Shown here piece by piece: positions 24,745-34,058 of a DNA stretch of 64,000 nt. The first letter of the stretch is position 1. Every line of letters starts with the position of its first letter. The notes under the pieces were generated by a model. That model saw only the letters and a list, made by a program, of their open reading frames with translations. It was not told the origin of the DNA and did no database searches. Source of the DNA: Pseudoprimorskyibacter insulae (GTDB taxonomy: Bacteria; Pseudomonadota; Alphaproteobacteria; Rhodobacterales; Rhodobacteraceae); assembly GCF_900302505.1 (NCBI RefSeq), contig NZ_OMOJ01000001.1, forward strand, positions 930,001 through 994,000, given 5' to 3'. The position numbers were made by a program, and so were the translations under genes.

Positions 24745-25242
24745 GTGGGTCTGAGCTTTAAAGGAACATTCAGCCAAAAGGTTGATGCGAAGGGGCGGAT
24801 GTCCGTGCCTTCCGAGTTCCGTTCTGTGCTCAAAGACGGCGATCCCAAGTGCCCGGATGAAAACGCCAACCCCCGTATCGTTGTCCTGTTCGGCCCGCAT
24901 GTGCTGAAAAAGGGCTGTCTGCATGCCTATACGATTGAGGCCATGCGCGAGATCGAAGAGGGTATCCGCCAGCTGCCGCGCGGATCCAAGCAGCGCGAAG
25001 TCGCAAGCCGCACGATTCTCAGCCGCACATGGGAAGCCGAGATCGACCGCGATGGTCGCATCGTTCTGCCCAAAGAACGCCGCGAGGCCATCGGCCTTGA
25101 GGGCGAGGCCACCATGGTTGCCATGGGCGAATATTTTGAGATCTGGAACGCCGATCGCTACGCCGAGCAAGAGCAGGAGGTCTTTGACGACATCCTCGAA
25201 GAATACGGCGAAGACTTCGATCCGCTGTCCTTGTTGCCTTAA
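24745..25242 (+). CDS. mraZ: MraZ, DNA-binding regulator of the dcw cluster
   Basis: The 165-aa protein has two SpoVT/AbrB-like domains. The first is LSFKGTFSQKVDAKGRMSVP and the second TWEAEIDRDGRIVLPKERRE, both with the DxKGRxxxP-type signature. E. coli MraZ binds direct repeats before its own gene and represses dcw transcription. The start is GTG at 24745. The C-terminus is acidic (DDILEEYGEDFDPLSLLP). It is the first gene of the division/peptidoglycan operon; rsmH follows after 15 nt. Confidence 0.95.
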   Translation: MGLSFKGTFSQKVDAKGRMSVPSEFRSVLKDGDPKCPDENANPRIVVLFGPHVLKKGCLHAYTIEAMREIEEGIRQLPRGSKQREVASRTILSRTWEAEIDRDGRIVLPKERREAIGLEGEATMVAMGEYFEIWNADRYAEQEQEVFDDILEEYGEDFDPLSLLP

Positions 25243-25257
25243 GGGGACGCGAAACAG

Positions 25258-26250
25258 ATGGCTGCCACATCTTCCCCTTCTTCTGACGCACCTCACATTC
25301 CGGTTCTTCTGCGCCCTTTGCTGGCCAATGTTGCACCTGTTTCGGGCACCTGGATCGACGGCACCTTCGGTGCTGGCGGCTATGCGCGTGGCCTGATCGA
25401 GGCGGGCGCCGATGAGGTGATCGGAATTGACCGTGATCCGCTGGCCCATCAAATGGCCGCCGAATGGCTGCCGGACTACAATGGTCGCATCCGGCTGGAG
25501 CTGACCAATTTCGCCAAGATGGACACCGTGGCCGAGGCGGTAGACGGCGTTGTGCTGGATCTGGGCGTGTCTTCGATGCAGCTTGATCTGGCCGAACGCG
25601 GCTTTTCCTTCATGAAAGACGGCCCGCTCGATATGCGCATGAGCCAGGACGGCCCAAGCGCGGCGGATCTGGTGAATGAATTGGATGAGGTCGCGCTGGC
25701 CGAAATCCTGTTCATCTTTGGCGAAGAACGCGCCTCGCGCCGGATTGCCAAGGCCATCGTCAGGGCCCGCGCCGAGGCACCAATCACCCGCACGTTGGAT
25801 CTAGCGCAGCTGATCGAGGGTTGTCTGCCGCGCGCCAAGCCCGGCCAGTCGCATCCGGCAACCCGCAGCTTTCAGGCGCTGCGCATCGCCGTGAACGACG
25901 AATATATCGCGTTGATGGAAGGGCTTATGGCCGCCGAACGCGTGCTCAAACCCGGCGGGATGCTGGCCGTTGTGACCTTTCATTCGGTTGAGGATCGCAT
26001 GGTCAAACGCTTCCTGCAAAGCCGCGCAGGCCAGACAGGCCGCGCCAACCGTTATGCCCCGGAGATGGACACCGAGGCCCCGCAGTTTGACCTCATCTCT
26101 CGTAAGGCCATTGGCCCCGATGACGACGAACTGGCGCAGAACCCCCGGTCGCGCTCGGCCAAGTTGCGGGTGGCGCGTCGCACCGATGCCCCCTCGGGCG
26201 AGATTGACGCCAAGACCATTGCCATGCCGCAGTTGAAAGGACATCGCTGA
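25258..26250 (+). CDS. rsmH: 16S rRNA (cytosine1402-N4)-methyltransferase
   Basis: The 330-aa SAM-dependent enzyme (formerly MraW) methylates N4 of C1402 in 16S rRNA. The N-terminal [15 protein letters not shown] and [20 protein letters not shown] contain the SAM-binding loop. [20 protein letters not shown] and [16 protein letters not shown] are family hallmarks, and the C-terminal part has [13 protein letters not shown]. It overlaps ftsL by one base (TGATG). Confidence 0.97.
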   Translation: MAATSSPSSDAPHIPVLLRPLLANVAPVSGTWIDGTFGAGGYARGLIEAGADEVIGIDRDPLAHQMAAEWLPDYNGRIRLELTNFAKMDTVAEAVDGVVLDLGVSSMQLDLAERGFSFMKDGPLDMRMSQDGPSAADLVNELDEVALAEILFIFGEERASRRIAKAIVRARAEAPITRTLDLAQLIEGCLPRAKPGQSHPATRSFQALRIAVNDEYIALMEGLMAAERVLKPGGMLAVVTFHSVEDRMVKRFLQSRAGQTGRANRYAPEMDTEAPQFDLISRKAIGPDDDELAQNPRSRSAKLRVARRTDAPSGEIDAKTIAMPQLKGHR

Positions 26251-26609
26251 TGCGTTTTCTGATCTATGGGCTGACTTTCCTGTCGATGATTGGCTTTGGC
26301 TTCTGGGCCTACCGCGAAAACTATGAAACGCAGGCGGCCCTGTCCGAAGTGGGGCGGCTGCAATCAGACATTGGCGCGGCGCGGGAACGGCTAGGCGTTT
26401 TGCGGGCCGAATGGGCCTATCTGAACCGCCCCGACCGGCTGCGCGAATTGGCCAATCTGAACTATGACCGTCTGCAACTGATGCCCTTCAGCAGCGACCA
26501 GTTCGGGCGGATCGACCAGATCGCCTATCCGCAGATGACCCAAGTCACCGAAGAGCTTGAATTCGAAGGCACTGTTGAGCTGAGCAGCAACGGAGGGCAA
26601 GAGCCATGA
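26250..26609 (+). CDS. ftsL: Cell division protein FtsL
   Basis: The 119-aa bitopic protein has one TM helix at residues 3-20 (FLIYGLTFLSMIGFGFWA). A periplasmic heptad-type coiled coil follows (about 30-60; ALSEVGRLQSDIGAARERLG), then EWAYLNRPDRLRELANLNYD, typical of FtsL in alphaproteobacteria. It works with FtsB/FtsQ to activate FtsWI at the septum. The identity is supported more by position (between rsmH and ftsI) than by sequence. It overlaps ftsI by 4 nt. Confidence 0.88.
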   Translation: MRFLIYGLTFLSMIGFGFWAYRENYETQAALSEVGRLQSDIGAARERLGVLRAEWAYLNRPDRLRELANLNYDRLQLMPFSSDQFGRIDQIAYPQMTQVTEELEFEGTVELSSNGGQEP

Positions 26610-28396
26610 ACCGCATTCCGCTTCGGCCTCTTGCGCGTATCCTTCATGCCCGGCAGGTCGGTGAAAACCCCGACGCGATTGAGCGTGAAAACTTGCGAAT
26701 TCGCCACGAACAGATGCGCGACAAGGCCCGCCAGCGGGCCGAAGGGCGTTTGTTGGTCATGGGCGTGATGTTCTTTTGCGCCTTCGCTGTGATTGGCGTT
26801 CGCATGGGCCATCTGGCCGGCAGCGAACCGATGGAGCCACGCGCGCAGGCCAAGGGGGCTTCTATCGCGGCGCAGCGTGCCGATATCGTAGATCGCAAGG
26901 GCCGTATCCTTGCGACCAACATGGAAACCCATTCGCTTTATGCCCATCCCAAGCAGATGATTGAACCCGAACGCGCCGCCAAGGCGCTGGCCGGGATCTT
27001 TCCTGATCTGGATGAGGCGCGTTTGACCAAAGACTTCACCGGTGCGCGTAAGTTCGTATGGGTGAAGAAGAAAATCAGCCCCGAACAGAAACAGGCCGTG
27101 CATGATATCGGCGAGCCGGGCTTGCTGTTTGGCCCGCGCGAAATGCGGCTGTATCCCAACGGCAAACTGGCCAGCCACATCCTTGGCGGCTCGGGCTTTG
27201 GCCGTGAAGGCGTGCATTCGGCCGAAGTCGTCGGTGTGGCCGGGGTTGAGAAGTTCTTTGACGACCAATTGCGCGACCCCACCCGCGAAGGTGCGCCGTT
27301 GCAGTTGTCTATTGATCTGACGATCCAGTCGGCGATGGAACGGGTGCTGTATGGCGGTATGAACCTGCTGAACGCCAAGGGCGCGGCGGCGGTTTTGATG
27401 GATCCCTACACGGGCGAAATTGTCGCTATGGCGTCTTTGCCGGATTTCGATCCCAACGATCGTCCGCGCCCGCCTGTCAGCGGCAGCCCGTCGGACAGCC
27501 CGCTGTTCAACCGCGCGGTACAGGGCGTCTATGAGCTGGGGTCCACGTTCAAGATTTTCGCCGTGGCGCAAGCGATGGATCTGGGCTTGGTCAATGCCAA
27601 CACCATGATCGACATTCGCGGCCCGCTGAAATGGGGCAAGCACCGCATTCGCGACTTCCACTACTATGGTAAGGAGCTGTCGACGACCAAGGTTCTTGTT
27701 AAATCCTCGAACATTGGCACGGCGCGTCTGGCCAAGATGGTCGGCGCGACCCGCCAGCAGGAATTCCTGAAATCCATCGGCATGTTTGATCCCACGTCGA
27801 TTGAAATGGTCGAGGCCCGCACCGGCAAGCCATTGTTGCCGCAGAACTGGTCTGAACTTAGCGCGATGACCATTTCCTATGGCCACGGCATTTCCACGAC
27901 GCCGATGCATCTGGCAGCGGGATATGCGGCCATCGCCAATGGCGGCACCTTTATCAAGCCGACGTTGCTGAAACAGGGATCGCCGCAAAAAGGCCCGCGC
28001 GTGATGTCGGCGGAAACGGCGGCCCGCGCCCGCGCCATGCTGCGCCTTGTAGTGTCGCATGAAGAAGGCACTGCCAGTTTGGCCGAGGTTCCAGGCTACG
28101 CTGTGGGCGGCAAGACCGGCACCGCCGACAAGCCCAAGGAAAACGGCGGCGGCTACTATGAAGACAAGGTCATTGCCACCTTCGCCAGCATGTTCCCCGC
28201 CCATGATCCCAAATATGTTCTGGTCGTGACCCTGGACGAGCCTGAAGAAAACACCGGCGGCGAAGCGCGCCGTACCGCGGGCTGGACAGCCGTGCCTGTC
28301 GCCGCCGAGATCATTAGCCGCGTCGCCCCGTTGCTTGGGCTGCGGCCTGACATTGAACCCGTCCAATTGGCTGGTATAACGCTGGCATCGCAATAG
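26606..28396 (+). CDS. ftsI: Septal peptidoglycan transpeptidase (PBP3)
   Basis: The 596-aa class B penicillin-binding protein cross-links septal peptidoglycan with FtsW. A cytoplasmic N-terminus of about 48 residues leads to one TM helix (LVMGVMFFCAFAVIGVRMG). The pedestal domain starts with AQRADIVDRKGRILATNM. The transpeptidase domain has Ser313 in STFK, SSN at 367-369 and KTG at 503-505. A GGGGGC/GCCCCC hairpin without T-run (28396-28410) follows the stop and may shape the mRNA before murE. Confidence 0.97.
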   Translation: MNRIPLRPLARILHARQVGENPDAIERENLRIRHEQMRDKARQRAEGRLLVMGVMFFCAFAVIGVRMGHLAGSEPMEPRAQAKGASIAAQRADIVDRKGRILATNMETHSLYAHPKQMIEPERAAKALAGIFPDLDEARLTKDFTGARKFVWVKKKISPEQKQAVHDIGEPGLLFGPREMRLYPNGKLASHILGGSGFGREGVHSAEVVGVAGVEKFFDDQLRDPTREGAPLQLSIDLTIQSAMERVLYGGMNLLNAKGAAAVLMDPYTGEIVAMASLPDFDPNDRPRPPVSGSPSDSPLFNRAVQGVYELGSTFKIFAVAQAMDLGLVNANTMIDIRGPLKWGKHRIRDFHYYGKELSTTKVLVKSSNIGTARLAKMVGATRQQEFLKSIGMFDPTSIEMVEARTGKPLLPQNWSELSAMTISYGHGISTTPMHLAAGYAAIANGGTFIKPTLLKQGSPQKGPRVMSAETAARARAMLRLVVSHEEGTASLAEVPGYAVGGKTGTADKPKENGGGYYEDKVIATFASMFPAHDPKYVLVVTLDEPEENTGGEARRTAGWTAVPVAAEIISRVAPLLGLRPDIEPVQLAGITLASQ

Positions 28397-28438
28397 GGGG
28401 CGTCGCCCCCCAAGCGGGTTTCAATACAGGGGGCAACC

Positions 28439-29923
28439 GTGTCAGAGCGGACAAAATCGCTGGCCGAACTTGGGCTGACCGCACGGGGCGGAAAAGACGC
28501 TCGGATCTCGGGGGTGGCTGTGGACAGCCGCCTTGTCAAACCGGGCACATTGTTTGCCGCAATGCCCGGCACGCGCGTCCATGGCGCGACCTTTATTCCC
28601 AAAGCGTTAGAGCTTGGCGCGGTCGCCATCCTGACCGATACCGAAGGTGCGGCGCTGGCCGCTGAGGCGATTGCCGCCTCGGGTGCCGCTTTGGTCATTG
28701 CCGAAGATCCGCGCCAGACCTTGGCCTATACCTGCGCTTTGTGGTTCGGCGGCCAGCCCGCCACCGTGGCGGCGGTGACCGGCACCAATGGCAAGACATC
28801 CGTGGCGACCTTTCTGCGTCAGATCTGGCAAGCGCTGGATCTGCCCGCGATCAACCTTGGCACCACCGGGGTTGAGGGCGATTGGACCGCACCGCTGAAC
28901 CATACAACGCCCGAGCCGGTGACGCTGCACCGCGTGCTGGCGCAGGCGGCTGAAGCCGGGATCACCCATGCCGCGATGGAGGCATCGTCGCATGGGCTGG
29001 AACAGCGCCGTCTGGACGGGGTCGAACTGACGGCGGCGGCGTTTACCAACTTCACGCAAGACCATCTGGATTACCACGCCACCTTTGACGACTACTTTGC
29101 CGCCAAGGCAGGGCTGTTTGCCCGCGTGCTGCCCGAAACCGGCACGGCGGTGGTTAATATCCATGACGCGCGCGGCGTCGATATGGCGGCGATTGCAACG
29201 GCGCGGGGCCAAAAGCTGATCACCGTGGGCCGCGAAGAAGGGGCCGATTTGGCGCTGATCGGGCAACGGTTTGATGCCACGGGGCAGGACATCCGCTTTG
29301 AATGGGCGGGGGATGCCTATCAGGCGCGGTTGCCGCTGATCGGCGGGTTTCAGGCGGAAAACGTGCTATTGGCGGCGGGTCTGGCCATCGCTTGCGGCGC
29401 GGATGCCGAGGACGTGTTTGACACTTTCGGCGATCTGGGCACCGTCCGGGGCCGGATGCAACTGGTCGCCACGCGCCAGAACGGCGCGGCGGTCTTTGTC
29501 GATTACGCACACACGCCCGACGCCGTTCAGACCGCGATCAACGCGCTGCGCCCGCATGTGATGGGCCGCCTGATTGCCATCGTCGGCGCAGGCGGCGACC
29601 GGGACGCAGGTAAACGGCCCTTGATGGGGCAGGCGGCGCATCAATCTGCTGATATCGTGATCGTGACCGATGACAACCCACGCAGCGAAGACCCGGCCTC
29701 GATCCGGGCGGCGGTGCTGGACGGGGCACCCGGCGCATTGGAAGTTGGCGACCGGGCCGAAGCGATCCTGCGCGGCGTTGATCGGCTGGGCGCGGGCGAT
29801 GCGCTGCTGATCTGCGGCAAAGGCCATGAAACCGGGCAGATCATCGGTGATGACGTCTTCCCATTTGACGACGCTGAACAGGCCAGCCTTGCGGTGGCCG
29901 TTCTGGACGGGACTGTGCAATGA
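28439..29923 (+). CDS. murE: UDP-MurNAc-tripeptide synthetase (meso-DAP adding)
   Basis: The 494-aa cytosolic ligase adds meso-diaminopimelate to UDP-MurNAc-L-Ala-D-Glu. ATP loop TGTNGKTS begins at residue 114. The central domain has MEASSHGLEQRRLDGV and FTNFTQDHLDYH. The C-terminal domain has VDYAHTPDA and the DNPR motif that marks meso-DAP rather than lysine specificity. Start is GTG at 28439, preceded by a GGGGGCA sequence. It overlaps murF by 4 nt. Confidence 0.97.
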   Translation: MSERTKSLAELGLTARGGKDARISGVAVDSRLVKPGTLFAAMPGTRVHGATFIPKALELGAVAILTDTEGAALAAEAIAASGAALVIAEDPRQTLAYTCALWFGGQPATVAAVTGTNGKTSVATFLRQIWQALDLPAINLGTTGVEGDWTAPLNHTTPEPVTLHRVLAQAAEAGITHAAMEASSHGLEQRRLDGVELTAAAFTNFTQDHLDYHATFDDYFAAKAGLFARVLPETGTAVVNIHDARGVDMAAIATARGQKLITVGREEGADLALIGQRFDATGQDIRFEWAGDAYQARLPLIGGFQAENVLLAAGLAIACGADAEDVFDTFGDLGTVRGRMQLVATRQNGAAVFVDYAHTPDAVQTAINALRPHVMGRLIAIVGAGGDRDAGKRPLMGQAAHQSADIVIVTDDNPRSEDPASIRAAVLDGAPGALEVGDRAEAILRGVDRLGAGDALLICGKGHETGQIIGDDVFPFDDAEQASLAVAVLDGTVQ

Positions 29924-31329
29924 CGCTTTGGACCTCAAAAGAGGCAGTACGCGCCACCGGTGGCAAGATCACCGGCCATTTCGAAGTAACCGGCATTTCC
30001 ATCGACACGCGCACCATTCAGCCGGGCGATCTGTTCGTTGCCCTGCAAGCGGCGCGGGACGGGCATGACTTTGTGGCCCAAGCCTTTGAAAAAGGGGCCG
30101 CCGCCGCCTTGGTCAGCCGGTTCCCAACCGGCGTGAAGGGCGATGCGCCGCTTCTGATGGTGCAGGACGTCCTCACCGCGCTAGAGGATCTGGGCCGCGC
30201 CGCCCGCGCCCGGATGACTGGGCAGGTTGTGGCGGTCACCGGATCGGTCGGCAAAACCTCGACCAAGGAAATGCTGCGCACGGTTCTGGGCGGGCAGGGC
30301 AAGGTTCATGCGTCCGTCGCCAGCTATAACAACCATTGGGGCGTGCCGCTGACGCTGGCGCGGATGCCCGAAGATACCGAATTCGCGGTGATCGAGATTG
30401 GCATGAATCACCCCGGCGAAATCTCGCCCCTCGCGCAGATGGCGCAGCCAGACGTGGCGGTTGTGACCATCGTCGCGCCCGCGCATCTGGCGGCCTTCGA
30501 AAGTCTTGAGGGCATCGCCCGTGAAAAAGCGGCGATCTTTGACGGGCTGAAAAAGGGCGGCGTGGCAATCTATAACGGCGATCTGCCAGTCTCGCCCGTG
30601 CTGCGGACGGCGGCGAAGGCCAAAGGGGCCAAGCTGGTGCCGTTTGGCGAAAGCCGCGGCACGCACACCCGCGCCACCAAAATTACCATCGGCGATGAGA
30701 CGACGCAGGTCGAGGCCCGCGCGTGGCGCACGCCCCTGACCTATACGCTCTCCGCGCCGGGTCGCCATTTCGCGGTCAACGCGCTGGCAGTTCTGGCTGC
30801 GGCGCAGGCCTTTGGTCTGGACCGGGCGCAGGCGATTGCCGATCTGGCCAATTGGTCGCCGGTGGAAGGGCGCGGCGCGCGACAGGCCATTGCGATTGAC
30901 GGCGGCCAGCTAGAGCTGATTGACGATGCATACAACGCCAACCCGGCATCGCTTGGCGCATCGCTAGAGGTTCTGGCCGCCGCTCAAGGCACGGGCCGCA
31001 AGGTGGCCTATTTGGGCGATATGAAGGAACTGGGCGTGACCGAGGTGGCCCTGCATGCAGGTATCGCGCATTTGCCCGCGATGGAGGGCATCGATGTTGT
31101 CCATTGCGTCGGGCCGCTGATGCGCCACCTGCATGCCGCTTTGCCCGAAGCCAAGCGCGGCCGGTGCTGCGATACCGCAGATGAAATGGCCAAAGGCGTC
31201 GCCGCTGACCTGCGCGTCGGCGATATCGTGCTTGCCAAAGGCTCATTGTCCATGGGTCTTGCGCGTGTGGTTGACGCCATTCGCAAAATGGGCGAAGGCC
31301 CCGCACCATCCGATCAAGACGGGAACTGA
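29920..31329 (+). CDS. murF: UDP-MurNAc-pentapeptide synthetase
   Basis: The 469-aa ligase adds D-Ala-D-Ala to the tripeptide precursor. The N-terminal domain ([20 protein letters not shown]) is followed by the P-loop [15 protein letters not shown] near residue 107. Next come [16 protein letters not shown] and [11 protein letters not shown], then [18 protein letters not shown] in the C-terminal part. ATGA overlap with murE and a 2-nt gap to mraY show tight coupling. Confidence 0.97.
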   Translation: MTLWTSKEAVRATGGKITGHFEVTGISIDTRTIQPGDLFVALQAARDGHDFVAQAFEKGAAAALVSRFPTGVKGDAPLLMVQDVLTALEDLGRAARARMTGQVVAVTGSVGKTSTKEMLRTVLGGQGKVHASVASYNNHWGVPLTLARMPEDTEFAVIEIGMNHPGEISPLAQMAQPDVAVVTIVAPAHLAAFESLEGIAREKAAIFDGLKKGGVAIYNGDLPVSPVLRTAAKAKGAKLVPFGESRGTHTRATKITIGDETTQVEARAWRTPLTYTLSAPGRHFAVNALAVLAAAQAFGLDRAQAIADLANWSPVEGRGARQAIAIDGGQLELIDDAYNANPASLGASLEVLAAAQGTGRKVAYLGDMKELGVTEVALHAGIAHLPAMEGIDVVHCVGPLMRHLHAALPEAKRGRCCDTADEMAKGVAADLRVGDIVLAKGSLSMGLARVVDAIRKMGEGPAPSDQDGN

Positions 31330-31331
31330 CT

Positions 31332-32414
31332 ATGCTTTACTGGCTGACCGAGCTGTCCGATGGCGGCGATTTTTTCAATTTGTTCCGCTATATCACCTTT
31401 CGCGCCGGTGGCGCGTTTCTGACGGCTTTGGTGTTCGGCTTTGTGTTTGGTCTGCCGCTGATCAACGTTCTGCGCCGAAAACAGGGCAAGGGCCAACCGA
31501 TCCGCAGCGATGGCCCCGAAGGGCATTTCGTCAAGGCAGGCACGCCGACCATGGGCGGGTTGCTGATCGTGGGCGCGTTGCTGACCTCGACCTTGCTTTG
31601 GGCGCGGCTGGACAACGCCTATGTCTGGATCGTGCTGTTCGTCACCATGTCATTTGCGGCCATTGGCTTTGCCGATGACTATGCCAAAGTGTCCAAGCAA
31701 AACACCAAGGGCGTTCCCGGCAAGGTACGGCTTTTGTTGGGTTTTTTGATTGCGGGCATCGCGGCTTTCTGGGCCAGCGCATATCACCCGGTTGAATTGC
31801 AAGGGCAGCTTGCCCTGCCGGTTCTGAAGAACACCCTGATCGATCTGGGCATTCTGTTCATTCCCTTTGCGATGTTCGTGATCGTCGGGTCGGCCAATGC
31901 GGTGAACCTGACGGACGGTTTGGACGGGCTGGCCATCATGCCGGTGATGATCGCCGCCAGCACGCTGGGCATCATCGCCTATGCCGTGGGCCGCGTCGAC
32001 TTTACCGAATATCTGGACGTGCATTACGTGCCCGGCACGGGCGAAATCCTGATCTTTACCGCCGGGATCGCTGGCGGGGGGCTTGGCTTTTTGTGGTACA
32101 ACGCACCGCCTGCCGCCGTGTTCATGGGCGACACCGGATCGCTGGCGCTTGGCGGGGCTTTGGGCGCGATTGCCGTGGCCACCAAGCACGAGATCGTTCT
32201 GGGCATCGTCGGCGGCCTGTTTGTGGTTGAGGCACTGTCGGTGATCATTCAGGTGCTCTACTTTAAGCGCACGGGCAAACGCGTGTTCCTGATGGCCCCG
32301 ATCCACCACCACTATGAGAAAAAGGGCTGGGCCGAGCCGACCATCGTGATCCGCTTCTGGATCATCTCTCTGATCCTGGCGATCGTTGGTCTGGCCACGC
32401 TGAAAGTGCGCTGA
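31332..32414 (+). CDS. mraY: Phospho-MurNAc-pentapeptide transferase
   Basis: The 360-aa polytopic enzyme (about ten TM helices) transfers phospho-MurNAc-pentapeptide to undecaprenyl phosphate to form lipid I. Signatures are [20 protein letters not shown] (Asp-Asp), [13 protein letters not shown] and the C-terminal [13 protein letters not shown]. It ends the dcw segment present here: a strong terminator follows within 25 nt, and murD, ftsW and murG are absent. Confidence 0.97.
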   Translation: MLYWLTELSDGGDFFNLFRYITFRAGGAFLTALVFGFVFGLPLINVLRRKQGKGQPIRSDGPEGHFVKAGTPTMGGLLIVGALLTSTLLWARLDNAYVWIVLFVTMSFAAIGFADDYAKVSKQNTKGVPGKVRLLLGFLIAGIAAFWASAYHPVELQGQLALPVLKNTLIDLGILFIPFAMFVIVGSANAVNLTDGLDGLAIMPVMIAASTLGIIAYAVGRVDFTEYLDVHYVPGTGEILIFTAGIAGGGLGFLWYNAPPAAVFMGDTGSLALGGALGAIAVATKHEIVLGIVGGLFVVEALSVIIQVLYFKRTGKRVFLMAPIHHHYEKKGWAEPTIVIRFWIISLILAIVGLATLKVR

Positions 32415-32434
32415 GGCAGGCAGCAAACCAAAAG

Positions 32435-32471
32435 AAAACGCACCGGACGGGAAGCCGCCGGTGCGTTTTTC
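32435..32471. terminator. Bidirectional terminator after mraY
   Basis: AAAACGCACCGG (32435-32446) and CCGGTGCGTTTT (32458-32469) form a perfect 12-bp stem. The plus strand ends TTTTTCTTT, serving mraY. The minus strand has a T-rich tail serving the 55-aa gene. Confidence 0.88.
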
Positions 32472-32491
32472 TTTGGGGCCTGAGGCAAGGC

Positions 32492-32659
32492 TTACTTCTT
32501 GTCAGCCTTGTCCTTGGCGGCGGCCTTCATCCGGGCCAGCAGCTCGGCCTTGGGGTTCTTGGCGCCGTAGGGCGTTTTTTCGGAACCGCGCTGATTGTGT
32601 TCGCTGTGGCGCGGAGTGTTGCGGCGCTGTTTCACGCCACCGGATTTCGAATAGTCCAT
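32492..32659 (-). CDS. Small basic protein (55 aa), function unknown
   Basis: The minus strand encodes MDYSKSGGVKQRRNTPRHSE, continues NQRGSEKTPYGAKNPKAELL and ends with ARMKAAAKDKADKK. It is basic, hydrophilic and probably disordered at the N-terminus with a helical C-terminus. A purine-rich AAAGGATGGACAC precedes the ATG, and a bidirectional terminator follows. The gene is too short for usual ORF cut-offs. The codon-position composition is coding-like and a similar short protein is, as I recall, conserved in Rhodobacterales. No function can be assigned. Confidence 0.65.
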   Translation of the reverse strand: MDYSKSGGVKQRRNTPRHSEHNQRGSEKTPYGAKNPKAELLARMKAAAKDKADKK

Positions 32660-32712
32660 GTGTCCATCCTTTCGGGGCCTTCACAGGCCATGGCGGGGCA
32701 GGGCCCCTAAAC

Positions 32713-32738
32713 GACGAAAGCCGCCCGAAGGCGGCTAG
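32713..32738 (-). terminator. Putative terminator of the tRNA-Gly pair
   Basis: On the minus strand AGCCGCC and GGCGGCT form a 7-bp stem with a TTCG tetraloop, followed by TTCGTCGTTT. It lies 36 nt after the second tRNA-Gly. Confidence 0.5.
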
Positions 32739-32773
32739 TCGAGGAACCTTCAGGGCTGGTTCCTGAGACGTTT

Positions 32774-32848
32774 TGGAGCGGGCGAGGCGATTCGAACGCC
32801 CGACCCTAACCTTGGCAAGGTTATGCTCTACCCCTGAGCTACGCCCGC
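32774..32848 (-). tRNA. tRNA-Gly (GCC), copy 2 in transcription order
   Basis: The minus strand starts GCGGGCGTAGCTCAGGGGTA, has anticodon loop TTGCCAA (anticodon GCC), T-loop GTTCGAATC and ends GCTCCA with encoded CCA. 75 nt; identical to the neighbour at 32866-32940. Confidence 0.96.
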
Positions 32849-32865
32849 ATCAAAACGTTTCCAAC

Positions 32866-32940
32866 TGGAGCGGGCGAGGCGATTCGAACGCCCGACCCTA
32901 ACCTTGGCAAGGTTATGCTCTACCCCTGAGCTACGCCCGC
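32866..32940 (-). tRNA. tRNA-Gly (GCC), copy 1 in transcription order
   Basis: Identical in all 75 nt to the copy at 32774-32848, separated by a 17-nt spacer. Both are probably made from one precursor starting at the promoter at 32960-32988. Confidence 0.96.
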
Positions 32941-32959
32941 ACTCCGTTGGTGTGGGAGC

Positions 32960-32988
32960 GATTTAGAGTTTCCCGGCGATGGCTGCAA
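32960..32988 (-). promoter_or_regulatory. Promoter of the tRNA-Gly pair
   Basis: The minus strand reads TTGCAG (32988-32983), 17 nt, TAAATC (32965-32960), placing the start about 12-15 nt upstream of the first tRNA. Confidence 0.55.
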
Positions 32989-33037
32989 GAGGAAAGTGCG
33001 GCGAAATCAGGATTTTTTCGCAAGTCCTTGCTGCCCA

Positions 33038-33069
33038 AGAAAAAGCCCCCGCCTTGGTGGGGCAGGGGC
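33038..33069 (-). terminator. Rho-independent terminator of metF
   Basis: On the minus strand GCCCCTGCC and GGCGGGGGC pair with one bulge around CCACCAA and are followed by TTTTTCTT. It starts 27 nt after the metF stop. Confidence 0.8.
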
Positions 33070-33095
33070 CGAATGTTTCGCAGGATTTGACGCGC

Positions 33096-33962
33096 TTAGG
33101 CGACGTTTTCCAGTTTGACCGACGGGGTCACGCCGATGGCATGGCACACATCGCGCGTCAGTTCGGGGCGGTTCAGCGTGTAGAAGTGCAGCTTGTCCAC
33201 GCCACCATCCATCAGATCGCTGCACAGTTCCGAACAGATCGCCGTTGCCAGCAGATCGGTGCGGCCATCGCGCTCGGCCTTTTCGAAGGCGTCGATCACC
33301 CAAGCGGGGATCTTGGTGCCGCAGGATTCGGCAAAGCGGCGTGCGCCTTTCCAGTTTTCAATCGGCAGGATGCCCGGAACGATAGGCTTATCAATCCCGG
33401 CCTTTTCGCAGGCATCGCGGAACCGGAAGAAGGTTTCGGCCTCAAAGAAGAACTGCGTCAGGGCTTCGTCCGCGCCAGCGTCGAACTTGCGCTTGAGGTA
33501 TTCCACGTCGGCGGTTTCAGTGGTCGCTTCGGGGTGCTTGTCGGGGTAAGCGCCCACGCGGATGGTGAAATCGCCCGTGGCTTTCAGCGCCTCGATCAAT
33601 TCGCACGAGTTTTGGAACCCGTCCGGGGTGGGGGTGAAACGGTCTTGGCCTTTGGGCGGATCGCCACGCAGCGCCACGATGTCGGTCACGCCAGCGGCGG
33701 CGAAATCACGGGCAATGGCCAGCGTTTCTTCGCGTGTCGCGTTCACGCAGGTCAGGTGCGCAGCGGTGCGCAGGCCCGAATGCTTGTGCAGGGTCGCCAC
33801 AACGTCGCGCGTCAACTCGCGCGTGGTGCCACCCGCGCCGTAGGTGACGGAAACAAAGCGCGGTGCCATCGGTGCCAGAACCTGAACCGTGTCCCAAAGA
33901 CGGAAGGTGCCCTCGATATTCTTGGGCGGGAAAAATTCGAAGCTGATTTCAGGCGTGGTCAT
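33096..33962 (-). CDS. metF: Methylenetetrahydrofolate reductase
   Basis: The 288-aa FAD enzyme makes 5-methyl-THF for methionine synthesis. Recognisable blocks are SFEFFPPKNIEG at the start, FVSVTYGAGGTTRE near residue 37, HLTCVNATREE, IVALRGDPP, FFFEAETFFRFRD and PGILPIENW. The TIM-barrel length is typical of bacterial MetF. It is divergent from metR with 96 nt between, and a dyad in that spacer suggests MetR control. Confidence 0.97.
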   Translation of the reverse strand: MTTPEISFEFFPPKNIEGTFRLWDTVQVLAPMAPRFVSVTYGAGGTTRELTRDVVATLHKHSGLRTAAHLTCVNATREETLAIARDFAAAGVTDIVALRGDPPKGQDRFTPTPDGFQNSCELIEALKATGDFTIRVGAYPDKHPEATTETADVEYLKRKFDAGADEALTQFFFEAETFFRFRDACEKAGIDKPIVPGILPIENWKGARRFAESCGTKIPAWVIDAFEKAERDGRTDLLATAICSELCSDLMDGGVDKLHFYTLNRPELTRDVCHAIGVTPSVKLENVA

Positions 33963-34011
33963 CGGAGGTACTCATCTTTTGTGTTGTCCCCTTGTCGCAT
34001 GAATCGAATTG

Positions 34012-34024
34012 TGAGACAAACTCA
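34012..34024. promoter_or_regulatory. MetR-type dyad between metF and metR
   Basis: TGAGACAAACTCA is a TGAG-N5-CTCA dyad, similar in form to the MetR box TGAA-N5-TTCA. It is centred in the 96-nt divergent spacer and could serve both genes. Confidence 0.5.
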
Positions 34025-34058
34025 TAAATTTCATCACTAACATGAGGCTGATGATAGG

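Noticed and set aside
26525-28393. 622-aa open frame on the minus strand opposite ftsI
   Set aside because: Antisense shadow: ftsI has the STFK/SSN/KTG motifs, and this frame has none.
33963-34058. SAM or SAH riboswitch before metF
   Set aside because: The spacer is only 96 nt, AT-rich and dominated by a LysR-type dyad; no conserved riboswitch core was seen.
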